NCBI GenBank assembly: GCA_002700305.1
Contig: PACZ01000003.1
Span: 178,090-242,089 of the forward strand
Length of the DNA stretch: 64,000 nucleotides
Direction of reading: 5' to 3'
Origin: Hyphomonas sp.
Lineage (GTDB): Bacteria; Pseudomonadota; Alphaproteobacteria; Caulobacterales; Hyphomonadaceae
This document shows, one piece after another, positions 1 through 8,335 of this stretch. A model generated the notes under the pieces. It was not told the origin of the DNA and ran no database searches. It was given only the letters and a program-made list of their open reading frames with translations. The translations under genes and the position numbers were made by a program. The stretch's first letter is position 1, and every line of letters starts with the position of its first letter.

Positions 1-302
1 TGCAGCATGCGCCGTCTCTCGCGCTGATCGATGGCAACGCCCTGCCCGGCGGCCTCTCCTGTGAGGCCCGCGCCATCGTGAAGGGCGACCTGAAAGAGCC
101 CGCCATCTCCGCCGCCTCGATCCTCGCCAAGACGGTCCGCGACGCGCTGATGCAGGAGCTGGACGCAGCGCACCCCGGCTATGGACTTGCCAAACACAAG
201 GGATACGGCACCGCCGCCCACGCTGAAGCCCTTACCCGCCTGGGCCCGGCTCCCTGCCACCGGATGAGCTTCGCCCCGGTGCGCGCGGCGGCCACTGGTT
301 AA
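1..302 (+). CDS. rnhB: Ribonuclease HII, C-terminal part (cut by window start)
   Basis: RNase HII cleaves the RNA strand of RNA-DNA hybrids and removes single ribonucleotides from DNA in the cytoplasm. Only the last ~99 codons are present, read in the frame starting at base 3. The visible protein begins [17 protein letters not shown], then has the family's [18 protein letters not shown] segment and the C-terminal [14 protein letters not shown] stretch typical of RnhB. The stop is TAA at 300-302. The N-terminal catalytic DE motif lies outside the window. The stop codon overlaps a CtrA-type site. Confidence 0.93.
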   Translation, partial: QHAPSLALIDGNALPGGLSCEARAIVKGDLKEPAISAASILAKTVRDALMQELDAAHPGYGLAKHKGYGTAAHAEALTRLGPAPCHRMSFAPVRAAATG

Positions 303-315
303 CCGGCCATTAACC
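299..315. promoter_or_regulatory. Consensus CtrA-type full site TTAA-N7-TTAACC
   Basis: TTAA at 299-302, a seven-base spacer, then TTAACC at 310-315 match the full-site consensus of the cell-cycle regulator CtrA exactly. The site begins inside the rnhB stop codon and ends 40 bases before the ATG of the GIY-YIG gene, a suitable place to control that gene's promoter. That it is bound by CtrA is inference. Confidence 0.6.
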
Positions 316-354
316 GTCTCAGCCGAGCTTCGCGGAATCGACGTGGAGGGACCC

Positions 355-777
355 ATGATCCTGTTGTTTGGCTGGCATACCTGGTGGGGCGAATCCGGCC
401 GGCCGTACCGGTTCAATATTACGCTGACGCGCAAGGGCCTGCCGGATGAGGGCGGGATCTATATCTTCGTGCGCCGGCGCTTCGTGTTCTTCCTGGAGCC
501 GCTGTACATCGGCAAGGCCACCAATTTCCGTTCGCGCCTTATCGGGCATGAGCGCTGGTGGGAAGCCTGGTGGAAACGCGGGGCGACCGAACGCCATGTA
601 ATGATTGTAAAAAAACCGGCTGACCGGGCCCGGGTCGAGGAAGATCTGATCCGGAATTACCAGCCGCGGATGAACGACATCCTCATCCCGCGCGGGGCAG
701 ACGATGCGCCGAACAACAAGCGCCTGCGCCGCTGGTGGAAGATCAAACGCTGGTTCCGCCTGCCCTTTTTGACCTGA
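355..777 (+). CDS. GIY-YIG superfamily protein
   Basis: A small (140 aa) protein with a recognisable GIY-YIG nuclease core. GIY is at about residues 34-36, YIG at 51-53, an Arg-containing NFRSRL follows at about 57-62, and the acidic/Asn end EEDLIRNYQPRMN is at about 95-107. Tryptophans and basic residues are unusually dense, with WW pairs near both ends. ATG 355 is preferred over the in-frame GTG at 343 because GGAGGG lies just upstream of it. Substrate and biological role are unknown. It sits directly behind a CtrA-type site, so cell-cycle control is possible. An intrinsic terminator follows 35 bases downstream. Confidence 0.75.
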   Translation: MILLFGWHTWWGESGRPYRFNITLTRKGLPDEGGIYIFVRRRFVFFLEPLYIGKATNFRSRLIGHERWWEAWWKRGATERHVMIVKKPADRARVEEDLIRNYQPRMNDILIPRGADDAPNNKRLRRWWKIKRWFRLPFLT

Positions 778-782
778 TTACG

Positions 783-801
783 CCGGACTATACCGGACTA
801 T
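783..801. repeat. Two 9-bp direct repeats (CCGGACTAT) 10 bp apart
   Basis: CCGGACTAT occurs at 783-791 and again at 793-801, so the copies are phased by 10 bp, about one DNA turn. They lie in the short gap between the convergent GIY-YIG and DUF4386 genes. No function can be assigned. Confidence 0.5.
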
Positions 802-810
802 CTCATGATC

Positions 811-1521
811 TCAGGCGGCTCCGGCCGCCTTTTTCCATGCTTCCACATTGATCCCGCGGACCAACAGCCAGAGCGTTAGGGCCGCCTCGGCGACAAGGCA
901 TGGCAGGAACAGGATCATGAACCAGTCAGAGGCCGCCAGCGCGGGCGTCAGGAAGATCATGAGCGAGGTGACGAGGTAGCAGAGGCCCGCCACCACAATC
1001 CCGGTCCCGATCAGGCGCGGCAGGAAGCCGGACTTCCAGATCAGCCAGCCAATGATGAGGCAATCGAAGCCGAAGAACACCAGCGAGATATTATAAGCCT
1101 GCCCGTGCAGCATGAGCGAGAGGACAGACAGGCGCTCCAGTTCCCCGGCAGCAAACCCGCCCGTTTCCGGGTCCATGTTCAGCAGGATGAGCGGCATCAG
1201 GAAGAACAGCGCCTTGGTCCCGGCAATCGCCGCAGAGATCAGCCGGAAAACCAGCCCCGCCAGCGAGAGATGCCGGTCGACGACCAGCAGGATCCGGTAG
1301 AGGCAAAGCGCAACCAGAATATCCGCGCCGGTCATCAGCAATTCCGCCACGAAACCGATACGGTAGAGCATCTCTGCGCCGAGTATATTCGCCGCCGTGC
1401 CCGCCGGGTCGTTATAGTCGACCAGCTGGCCGCGCACGCCAATCTCGGCAAAGAGGCCCGCGACGATAATGTAGAGATAGGCAAGACCCGCCAGCCGGGC
1501 GGTTCGGACGGGCGGGGTCAT
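811..1521 (-). CDS. DUF4386 family membrane protein
   Basis: A hydrophobic protein of about 236 aa with roughly six membrane segments. It matches the DUF4386 family, whose N-terminal pattern RxARLAGLxYLxIIVxGxFAE and GFDCLIIGWLIWKSGFLPRLIG segment are both visible. The function of the family is unknown. The start is uncertain: ATG 1521 has GGAG at ideal spacing and is preferred, while an in-frame ATG pair at 1536/1533 lacks a clear ribosome-binding site. The gene diverges from ttcA. Its last codons double as the terminator of the convergent GIY-YIG gene. Confidence 0.8.
   Translation of the reverse strand: MTPPVRTARLAGLAYLYIIVAGLFAEIGVRGQLVDYNDPAGTAANILGAEMLYRIGFVAELLMTGADILVALCLYRILLVVDRHLSLAGLVFRLISAAIAGTKALFFLMPLILLNMDPETGGFAAGELERLSVLSLMLHGQAYNISLVFFGFDCLIIGWLIWKSGFLPRLIGTGIVVAGLCYLVTSLMIFLTPALAASDWFMILFLPCLVAEAALTLWLLVRGINVEAWKKAAGAA
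813..835 (+). terminator. Intrinsic terminator of the GIY-YIG gene
   Basis: The stem AGGCGGC / GCCGCCT (813-819 and 824-830) has a TCCG loop and is followed directly by a run of T. It is a good terminator for the plus-strand gene. The same bases encode the last residues of the convergent DUF4386 protein, so the terminator is embedded in that gene's 3' end. Confidence 0.75.
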
Positions 1522-1634
1522 GTCAGGCTCCATCATCTCGGCTTCGCTACGCTTATTATTGAAATTCGATAATATTGCAAGCCGCCTGAAGGGAAGTGCT
1601 TCCCGCACGGCCCGGCCCGTGGGATAGGGCGCGC

Positions 1635-2528
1635 ATGGCAGATGATGTTTCCTCTTTCACCGGTGTGCCGCCGCTTTTCGCGGAGACGCCGGATTCGGTG
1701 AGCTTCAAGAAGCTGCGCAAGCGGCTGGTGCGCGGCGCGCTTCAGGCGATCGACGCCTATGGCATGGTCGACCGGCGCGCGGTGGAGAGCGGCGCGGCGC
1801 CCCGGCCGAAATGGCTGGTCTGCCTGTCAGGCGGCAAGGACAGCTATGGCCTGCTGGCAGTGCTGATGGATTTGCAATACCAGGGCGCCCTGCCCGTGGA
1901 CCTGATCGCCTGCAACCTGGACCAGGGCCAGCCGGGCTTTCCCAAGCACATCCTGCCGGAATGGCTGGACAAGATCGACGCCACCTATCGCATCGTGACG
2001 GAAGACACCTATTCCATCGTCACCGACAAGGTGCCCCAGGGGCGGACCTTCTGCTCCATGTGCTCACGCCTGCGCCGGGGCATCCTCTATCGTATCGCGC
2101 GGGAGGAAGGCTGCGACGCCATCGTGCTGGGCCACCACCGCGACGATGCGCTGGAGACGTTCATGATGAACCTCATCCATGGCGGGCGGCTGGCCGCGAT
2201 GCCGCCGAAGCTGCTGAACGATGAGGGCGATGTGATGGTACTCCGCCCCCTGATCACCGCGGCGGAAGACGATCTGGAGAAGTTCTCGAATGCAATGAAC
2301 TTCCCGATCATTCCCTGCAATCTGTGCGGCAGTCAGGACGGCCTGCAGCGCGTGGCGATGAAACAGATGCTGACCGAGTGGGAACGCAAGAAGCCGGGCG
2401 TGCGCCAGGTCATGGCCCACGCCCTCGCCACGGTCCGTCCCAGCCACCTGCATGACCCGAAGATCTTCGACTTCCTCGGCCTCGCCCCCGGCGGCGAAGG
2501 CGAAGACGATCCGAACGTGCCTTTCTGA
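1635..2528 (+). CDS. ttcA: tRNA 2-thiocytidine(32) synthetase TtcA
   Basis: TtcA uses ATP and an iron-sulfur cluster to thiolate cytidine 32 in the anticodon loop of some tRNAs. The 297-aa protein has the PP-loop SGGKDS at about residues 65-70, the paired cysteines CSMC at about 140-143 and PCNLC at about 228-231, and the [15 protein letters not shown] block typical of TtcA. ATG 1635 follows GGATAGGG and places the protein at normal family length. An upstream in-frame start at 1596 would overlap the DUF4386 promoter and is not favoured. The gene is divergent from DUF4386. Confidence 0.93.
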   Translation: MADDVSSFTGVPPLFAETPDSVSFKKLRKRLVRGALQAIDAYGMVDRRAVESGAAPRPKWLVCLSGGKDSYGLLAVLMDLQYQGALPVDLIACNLDQGQPGFPKHILPEWLDKIDATYRIVTEDTYSIVTDKVPQGRTFCSMCSRLRRGILYRIAREEGCDAIVLGHHRDDALETFMMNLIHGGRLAAMPPKLLNDEGDVMVLRPLITAAEDDLEKFSNAMNFPIIPCNLCGSQDGLQRVAMKQMLTEWERKKPGVRQVMAHALATVRPSHLHDPKIFDFLGLAPGGEGEDDPNVPF

Positions 2529-2571
2529 AGCATACCTGACGCAGAGCTGGCACAGGCTGGCAGGGGGTAAC

Positions 2572-3576
2572 ATGCCATCTGATCACGCAAAGCACCCGCT
2601 CGCTACGCATATTACCGACCACGGACAGTTCGGGCACCCGGTCTCGGACAATATCCACGCCTATCTGAACGCACTTTACGAAGGCAAGCTCTACGAAACA
2701 CTTTCCGCAGGGTATCCCGGACGGAAAATCATCCTCAACCTTGCCGATGCCTATTCGCTGATGAGTCAGGAAATCTTCTGGACCGAGGATGAGGCCTACG
2801 AGCAGGCCCTGAACGCCTTCCCCTACCTCGCAGATCATATCGCCGGAACGGATCTGGGCCTGGCGGACCTTTACCATGTCTCGGTTATCGTCGAGAATTT
2901 CTTCGACGGGGACCTGCACGGTCAGGGCCCCGCTCACCTCACCCGGCTCAACGCTCCGATAAAGTTACTGGCGGAACTTTTTGAGCGGCCTGATTACAAG
3001 ACAGCGATCTACACCGCACTGGAAAACAAGTCCCGGTCAGATTTCCATGAACTTATCTCCATGGCGACCTGGTTCTATGGAGAAGATGCGTTCGATCTGT
3101 TCTTCAGTTTTGCAGAAGCCCAGCCTGTCCAGGCGCTGGAGCCTGCCTACTGGCTGATCGACATGAATGATGCCCAGCGCGAGAGATTCATTACCTGGGC
3201 GCGACGTTACATGCCTTCGGGGCTTTCGCTGCCAGTATCGGCGCGCACGCAGGACTATGACGAAACAGTCTCCCAGATTCTCGACCGTATCGAATGGCAG
3301 CACGAGCACACGCTGAAATCGGTTCGGGACCGGGTGGATTTTACGATCTGGGGCCTTTGCTCGACTGACAAGTTCAAGGCGGCAAATGCGGCGTATCTGC
3401 TGGAAGACCTGCCGGTCAGTCAGTGGCCTGAGGGAAGTCTGGCCGTCATTTCCGGACTGTACGAAGACATGGAACCGAACTGGACCTCGTTCAAATCCAG
3501 AGGTGGCAAGGGAAGCTACACAACGCACAGGGAGAGGCTGGGCGAGCTCCTGAAAAAGGCGAACGGGCCGTTCTGA
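2572..3576 (+). CDS. Uncharacterised protein
   Basis: A 334-aa soluble, probably helical protein that I do not recognise. ATG 2572 follows AGGGGG closely and is preferred over the longer in-frame extension to 2452, which would run into ttcA. No signal peptide or membrane segment is visible. It is rich in aromatic and acidic residues, for example WTEDEAYEQ and YWLIDMNDAQRERF, and the C-terminus is basic. Base composition looks less GC-rich than in the neighbours, which may mean recent acquisition. It lies 43 bases after ttcA on the same strand and could be cotranscribed. Confidence 0.7.
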   Translation: MPSDHAKHPLATHITDHGQFGHPVSDNIHAYLNALYEGKLYETLSAGYPGRKIILNLADAYSLMSQEIFWTEDEAYEQALNAFPYLADHIAGTDLGLADLYHVSVIVENFFDGDLHGQGPAHLTRLNAPIKLLAELFERPDYKTAIYTALENKSRSDFHELISMATWFYGEDAFDLFFSFAEAQPVQALEPAYWLIDMNDAQRERFITWARRYMPSGLSLPVSARTQDYDETVSQILDRIEWQHEHTLKSVRDRVDFTIWGLCSTDKFKAANAAYLLEDLPVSQWPEGSLAVISGLYEDMEPNWTSFKSRGGKGSYTTHRERLGELLKKANGPF

Positions 3577-3767
3577 CAAGCGGCGCCGGTGCAGCCAGAC
3601 GACTGTGCGCACGCCGGCAGCGCCATGCCTGATTTTCGGGCACTCTTTAAAATGTCGGGCTGCAGCGAAAGAAGCGCTGGCCCTGCCCGGTGGCGCTCCC
3701 TATTCGACGGGCAGCGAGAGGTCGATACGTCAAAGGCGGTCGGGTAAAGTACCGGGAGGGCATCAAA

Positions 3768-5957
3768 TTGCATCGATGGATGTTGGGCGCCTGCATCGCC
3801 TTGTCCGGCGCCGGACTGGCCATGGCCGAAGACGAGCCGCCAATCCGCAATTTCTCCACCTACCAGCCGACCGTCCGCCCGGTGCGGATCGACACCAGCG
3901 AAGCCCCCGTCATCGACGGCAAGCTTGACGAGGCCGTGTGGTCGAAGGCCGCTGAGGTCACAGAGTTCTACCAGGTGGAACCGAAAGTCGGCCCGCCCAG
4001 CGTCGAGACGCGCGTCTATTTCGCCTATGACGAAAACAATCTCTATGTCGGCATCTATGCGCAGGACGACATGCCGGAGGCGATCCTCGCTTCGGTGCTG
4101 GAGCGCGACGGCGAAATCTGGCGGGACGACATGTTCCGCTTCTATATCGACCCGTTCAACACCGGCACGTCAGGCTTCGGCTTTGATATCAACGCCCTCG
4201 GCGCGCGCACCGAACGCCTGATCCGGTATGGACAATCGCCCGTCGATGCCTGGAACATCATCTGGGATGCCGACAGCGTACGGACCGAAGACGGCTGGAC
4301 GGCGGAGATCGCCCTGCCGTTCCGCTCGCTCAGCTTCGACCCGGCCTCCGACGGCTGGGGCCTGATGATGACGCGCGAACATGCCCATGCGAACGAGGAG
4401 ATCCGCTGGGCCGGGATCGACCAGTCGGTAAACAAGTTCGGCTTTGCCCGGCCGGGCCATATCGAGGGCATCGACAATATCAACAAGGGCAAGGGGTTCG
4501 ATGTGCAGCTGCAGGCGGGCCTCAACGGGAACCGCCGCTGGGACCGGCCGCGCGACGATGATCTGTCGATCGAGCCGAGCGCCAATATCTCCTACAAGTT
4601 CACGCCGTCGCTGACCGGCCTTGTTACGCTGAACACAGACTTTTCCGACACGCCGCTGGACGACCGGCAGATCAATACAGGGCGCTTCTCGCTGTTCTTC
4701 CCGGAAACGCGGGACTTCTTCCTGCAGGACGCCGCGCTGTTCGAATTTGCCGGGCAGACCTTTGCCGGCGCGCCGAACGGCCAACCCTTCTTCTCGCGCC
4801 GGATCGGTATCGTCAACGGCCAGTCGGTGAAGGTGGATGCGGGCCTGAAGCTGAGCGGTGAAATCAATGGCGTGGAAGTCGGCATCCTGTCGGCCCAGAC
4901 CGGGGCCATCGGCAATATCGGCTCGCAGAACCTGTCGGTTGCCCGCGCAACGGTGGATGTGCTGGACCAGTCACGGGTCGGCTTTATCGCCACGAATGGC
5001 GACCCGACGGGCCTTTCCGACAATACGCTGGCGGGCGCCGATTTCAGCTATCGCGTGCCGTCTTTCTTCGGCGGCGGGCGGATGCAGGCGGACGTGTTCT
5101 ACCAGCGCACTTTCTCCTCCACGCTGGAGGATGACGATTCCTTCGGGGCGAAGTTCGACTATCCGAACGACAAATGGGCGTGGAACCTCGAAGCCCGGCA
5201 GATCGGAGAGGATTTCGCCCCGGCGCTCGGCTTTGTGAACCGGCCAGGCACGCGCACCTTCTCCGCCGAATGGCACCGCCGCTTCCGCCAGGCAGGCGGG
5301 CATCTCCGCTGGTGGCAGTTCGGCACCAGCCATGAATACATCACCGACCTGGACGGCAATGCGGAGACCACGGTCAATTCGCTCGTCCTGAACGCCAACA
5401 CGATCTGGACCGACGACCTGACCCTCACCGCCAGCCAGAATGAAGAGCATATCAATACGCCCTTCTTCCTGCCCGGCGGCCTGGTCGTGCCGGTGGGCGT
5501 CTATGACAATAATGGCGTGAAGTTCCGCATCCAATCCTCCTATGTGCGCCCCTGGGGCACGACATCGGAGATCGAGTTCAGGGATTTCTATGGCGGCGAG
5601 TCGAAGCGCTACGATGTCAATGTGAACTTCCGCCCGAACCCGCACGTTGACCTCAAGGCCGGCTATAAACGGGAAGACATTTCCGTGCCTGCCGGGGACG
5701 TCAGTGTACAGATCGGATCGCTGGAAACCGTGTTCAATGTCTCGACGGATCTCTCGGTCACCACGCAGACGCAGTATGACAACATTACCAACAGCCTGTC
5801 CTTCTTCGGCCGGGTGAACTGGGAACTGCGCCCGCAGACGGAGGTCTTCTTCTCCCTCGGCCACGGCGCGGTGATCGAAGGCGACGATTTCCGCCGCAAC
5901 TTCCGGTCCGTGCAGACCAGCGCCGTCCTGCGCTTCGGCAACACGTTCCGCTTCTAG
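3768..5957 (+). CDS. DUF5916 / CBM9-like domain outer-membrane-type protein
   Basis: A large secreted protein of about 729 aa. A signal peptide (HRWMLGACIALSGAGLAMA) is followed by a carbohydrate-binding family-9-like domain at about residues 45-230, with IDGKLDEAVW near its start. The rest alternates aromatic and polar residues as in a beta-barrel, ends in RFGNTFRF with the terminal Phe typical of outer-membrane proteins, and matches DUF5916. The start is probably TTG 3768: GGGAGGG at 3754-3760 is seven bases upstream, whereas ATG 3780 is too far from it. Ligand unknown; roles in glycan or peptide handling at the outer membrane are guesses. Confidence 0.8.
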   Translation: MHRWMLGACIALSGAGLAMAEDEPPIRNFSTYQPTVRPVRIDTSEAPVIDGKLDEAVWSKAAEVTEFYQVEPKVGPPSVETRVYFAYDENNLYVGIYAQDDMPEAILASVLERDGEIWRDDMFRFYIDPFNTGTSGFGFDINALGARTERLIRYGQSPVDAWNIIWDADSVRTEDGWTAEIALPFRSLSFDPASDGWGLMMTREHAHANEEIRWAGIDQSVNKFGFARPGHIEGIDNINKGKGFDVQLQAGLNGNRRWDRPRDDDLSIEPSANISYKFTPSLTGLVTLNTDFSDTPLDDRQINTGRFSLFFPETRDFFLQDAALFEFAGQTFAGAPNGQPFFSRRIGIVNGQSVKVDAGLKLSGEINGVEVGILSAQTGAIGNIGSQNLSVARATVDVLDQSRVGFIATNGDPTGLSDNTLAGADFSYRVPSFFGGGRMQADVFYQRTFSSTLEDDDSFGAKFDYPNDKWAWNLEARQIGEDFAPALGFVNRPGTRTFSAEWHRRFRQAGGHLRWWQFGTSHEYITDLDGNAETTVNSLVLNANTIWTDDLTLTASQNEEHINTPFFLPGGLVVPVGVYDNNGVKFRIQSSYVRPWGTTSEIEFRDFYGGESKRYDVNVNFRPNPHVDLKAGYKREDISVPAGDVSVQIGSLETVFNVSTDLSVTTQTQYDNITNSLSFFGRVNWELRPQTEVFFSLGHGAVIEGDDFRRNFRSVQTSAVLRFGNTFRF

Positions 5958-5969
5958 CGACAAAAGAAA

Positions 5970-5995
5970 AGCGCGGCCCCTTGCGGAGCCGCGCT
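5970..5995 (-). terminator. Intrinsic terminator between convergent genes
   Basis: AGCGCGGC (5970-5977) pairs with GCCGCGCT (5988-5995), with two further G-C pairs after one mismatch. Read on the minus strand, the stem is followed by TTTTCTTTT, so it best serves the acyl-CoA dehydrogenase gene. It may also stop the plus-strand DUF5916 transcript. Confidence 0.75.
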
Positions 5996-6018
5996 GATCG
6001 TTTGACCTGCAGGCAGGC

Positions 6019-7320
6019 TTATTTGCGCCAGACAGCCGCCATCGCCGGATCTTCTTCCTCGCCCGTGTACTTGCGGGTTTCGGCGCGGCCGACCACCATG
6101 TGGTGCACCTCGTCCGGGCCGTCCGCCAGGCGCAGCGTGCGCTGGTTGGCATACATGCGGGCGAGCGGCGTCCATTGCGAAACGCCGGTTGCGCCGTGCA
6201 GCTGGATCGCATCGTCGATGATGTCGCAAACGCGCTCCGGCACCATGGCCTTGACCATGGAAATCCAGACGCGGGCTTCCTTGTTGCCGAGGACGTCCAT
6301 CGCCTTGGCGGCCTTGAGGACCATCATGCGCATGGCTTCGATCTCGATGCGGGCGCGGGAGACCTTTTCGAGGTTGCCACCCAGCTTGATCAGGTCGCGG
6401 CCAAAAGCCTGACGGGTCATGCCGCGAACGACCATCAGGTCGAGGGCTTTCTCTGCCGCCCCGATGGAGCGCATGCAGTGGTGGATACGGCCGGGGCCGA
6501 GGCGCAGCTGCGAGATCTCGAAGCCGCGGCCTTCGCCGAGCAGCATGTTCTCTTTCGGAACACGGACGTTCTCGAAACGGATGTGCATGTGGCCGTGCGG
6601 GGCATCCGGATCGCCGAAGACGTGCATCGGGCCCATGATGGTCACGCCCGGGTGCGGCAGTGGCACGAGGATCTGCGACTGGCGGCGGTTCACGTCCGGC
6701 CCGTCATTGGTTTTCACCATGGTGATCATGATGCGGCAACGCGGGTCGCCAGCGCCGGAGATGTAGTATTTCTCGCCATTGATGACCCATTCGTCGCCTT
6801 CCAGAACGGCGCTCATGGAGACGTTCTTGGCGTCCGAGGACGGCAGGGCCGGTTCGGTCATGGCGAAGGCGGAGCGGATCTTGCCTTCCAGAAGCGGCTT
6901 CAGCCACTGTTCCTTCTGGGCCGGCGTGCCGACGCGCTCGAGAACTTCCATGTTCCCGGTGTCCGGCGCGGAGCAGTTCATCGACTCAGATGCCAGCGGG
7001 TTCTTGCCGAGTTCCGCAGCGATGTAGGCGTAATCGAGGTTTTTCAGGCCTTCACCGGTTTCGGCATCCGGCAGGAAGAAGTTCCAGAGGCCTTCTTTCT
7101 TTGCCGCGTCCTTGGCCCCTTCGAGGGCTTCGAGCTGGCCCGGCGCGTAAGACCAGATGTCGGTCTTGCCTTCGCCGAGACGTTCGAATTCCTCATACAT
7201 CGGTTCGACCGTTTCCTTGATGAACCGCTTCACATGTTCGTAGAGGGGGCGGGCCTCCTCCGACATGCGCAGGTCATTCAGTTCGGCCATTGCGTCCATG
7301 GAATGCTGGGTATCAGCCAT
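6019..7320 (-). CDS. Acyl-CoA dehydrogenase family protein (ACAD10/11-like)
   Basis: A 433-aa flavoprotein expected to introduce the alpha-beta double bond into an acyl-CoA. The N-terminal helical domain, the central FAMTEPALPSSDAKNV segment that contacts FAD, and the C-terminal HGATGVSQWTPLARMYANQR and RLADGPDEVH blocks are all typical. Length and the extended N-terminus match the ACAD10/11-type subgroup rather than short-chain enzymes. ATG 7320 follows a strong GGAGGA. It stands alone on the minus strand, with a terminator at 5970-5995. Chain-length specificity cannot be read from the sequence. It may act with the crotonase at 9265 and other acyl-CoA enzymes nearby. Confidence 0.88.
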   Translation of the reverse strand: MADTQHSMDAMAELNDLRMSEEARPLYEHVKRFIKETVEPMYEEFERLGEGKTDIWSYAPGQLEALEGAKDAAKKEGLWNFFLPDAETGEGLKNLDYAYIAAELGKNPLASESMNCSAPDTGNMEVLERVGTPAQKEQWLKPLLEGKIRSAFAMTEPALPSSDAKNVSMSAVLEGDEWVINGEKYYISGAGDPRCRIMITMVKTNDGPDVNRRQSQILVPLPHPGVTIMGPMHVFGDPDAPHGHMHIRFENVRVPKENMLLGEGRGFEISQLRLGPGRIHHCMRSIGAAEKALDLMVVRGMTRQAFGRDLIKLGGNLEKVSRARIEIEAMRMMVLKAAKAMDVLGNKEARVWISMVKAMVPERVCDIIDDAIQLHGATGVSQWTPLARMYANQRTLRLADGPDEVHHMVVGRAETRKYTGEEEDPAMAAVWRK

Positions 7321-7468
7321 GGCTGTCCTCCTTCAGTTTGTTTGTTGATCCATTGGTAGTCCGTGCAGCCGGGTGGCCGCAAATTCTTTCTTGGCAATGT
7401 TTCTTGACGGCGGCGGCCCGCAAGGCCCGCGCTTTGCGCCGAATCGAAATCGGGTCTAGAGCGCAGGC

Positions 7469-8215
7469 ATGAGCCCGATCGCCGCTGCCATCATTCTCGT
7501 CACTGTGCTGGTGACCAGTTTCATTTCGGGCATTTTCGGCATGGCGGGCGGCATCATTTTCATGGGCGTGCTGGCCGCGCTGGTGCCGGTTGCCACCGCC
7601 ATGATCGTGCATGGCGCGGTGCAGATGATCTCCAATGGCTACCGCGCCTTCCTGTGGCGGGATCATATCGACTGGCGCATCTTCCGCCGCTACGCGGTGG
7701 GCTCCGTTGCTGCGGTCGCCCTGCTGTTCGCGCTCAGCTGGCGTCCGGACAAACAGGTCGTCTATGTGTTGCTGGGCTGTGTCGCCATGCTGGTCTGGCT
7801 GCCGAAGACGCTGCTGGATCTCGACATCCAGAAACGCTTCCAGGCCGAAGGCGCAGGCTTCGTCGTGCAGTCGCTGAACACGATTGCCGGAGTGTCCGGC
7901 CCGCTGCTGGACCAGTTCTTCGTCCATACCGACATGACGCGCCATGCCATCGTGGCGACCAAGGCCGTGACGCAGGTGCTGGCGCATTTCGTGAAGATCG
8001 TGTTCTGGAGCACGCCGGTCATCATGGCTGCAGGTCTTCAGGCGCTGCCGCCCTGGTGGCTGATCCTGCTGGCAGCCCCGCTTTCCATGCTGGGCACGAC
8101 GCTGGGCGGCAAAGTACTGGACCGGATGAGCGACGTGAATTTCAAACGCGGCATGAAATACCTCGTCACCGCAATTGGTGCCGTCATGCTGATGAAAGCT
8201 GCAGGCTGGCTGTAA
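7469..8215 (+). CDS. TSUP (TauE/SafE) family membrane transporter
   Basis: A 248-aa integral membrane protein with about seven or eight hydrophobic segments. The family's GxFGMAGGxxxMGxL motif is near residues 22-35, and a second half carries GVSGPLLDQFF, matching the internally duplicated TauE/SafE fold. Members export sulfite, sulfoacetate or other organosulfur anions. The substrate here is unknown. The gene has its own short upstream region, diverging from the acyl-CoA dehydrogenase, and is followed by the divergently unrelated lysR-type gene on the same strand. Confidence 0.85.
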   Translation: MSPIAAAIILVTVLVTSFISGIFGMAGGIIFMGVLAALVPVATAMIVHGAVQMISNGYRAFLWRDHIDWRIFRRYAVGSVAAVALLFALSWRPDKQVVYVLLGCVAMLVWLPKTLLDLDIQKRFQAEGAGFVVQSLNTIAGVSGPLLDQFFVHTDMTRHAIVATKAVTQVLAHFVKIVFWSTPVIMAAGLQALPPWWLILLAAPLSMLGTTLGGKVLDRMSDVNFKRGMKYLVTAIGAVMLMKAAGWL

Positions 8216-8298
8216 CGCCGCGCGCATTCGGGAACTCCACTGTCGACAGACGCGACAATGCCCCATGTTAGACTATTCGGGAACTTTATTATATGAAG

Positions 8299-8327
8299 CC
8301 CAATCATCACCACTGGTGATAATTGGG
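8299..8327. promoter_or_regulatory. 29-bp near-perfect palindrome overlapping the lysR ribosome-binding site
   Basis: CCCAAT, one unpaired base, ATCACC, ACT, GGTGAT, one unpaired base, ATTGGG. Twelve of thirteen arm positions are complementary. It ends eight bases before the ATG of the LysR gene, and its right arm includes the GGG of the likely GGGAG ribosome-binding site (8325-8329). It could be an autoregulatory operator, or an RNA hairpin that hides the site in the transcript, or both. Confidence 0.65.
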
Positions 8328-8335
8328 AGCGCGCC

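Noticed and set aside
4971..6212. 413-codon minus-strand frame
   Set aside because: It is antisense to the DUF5916 gene and runs through a terminator into another gene; no family resemblance.
6100..7359. 419-codon plus-strand frame
   Set aside because: It is antisense to the acyl-CoA dehydrogenase, which has full family motifs.
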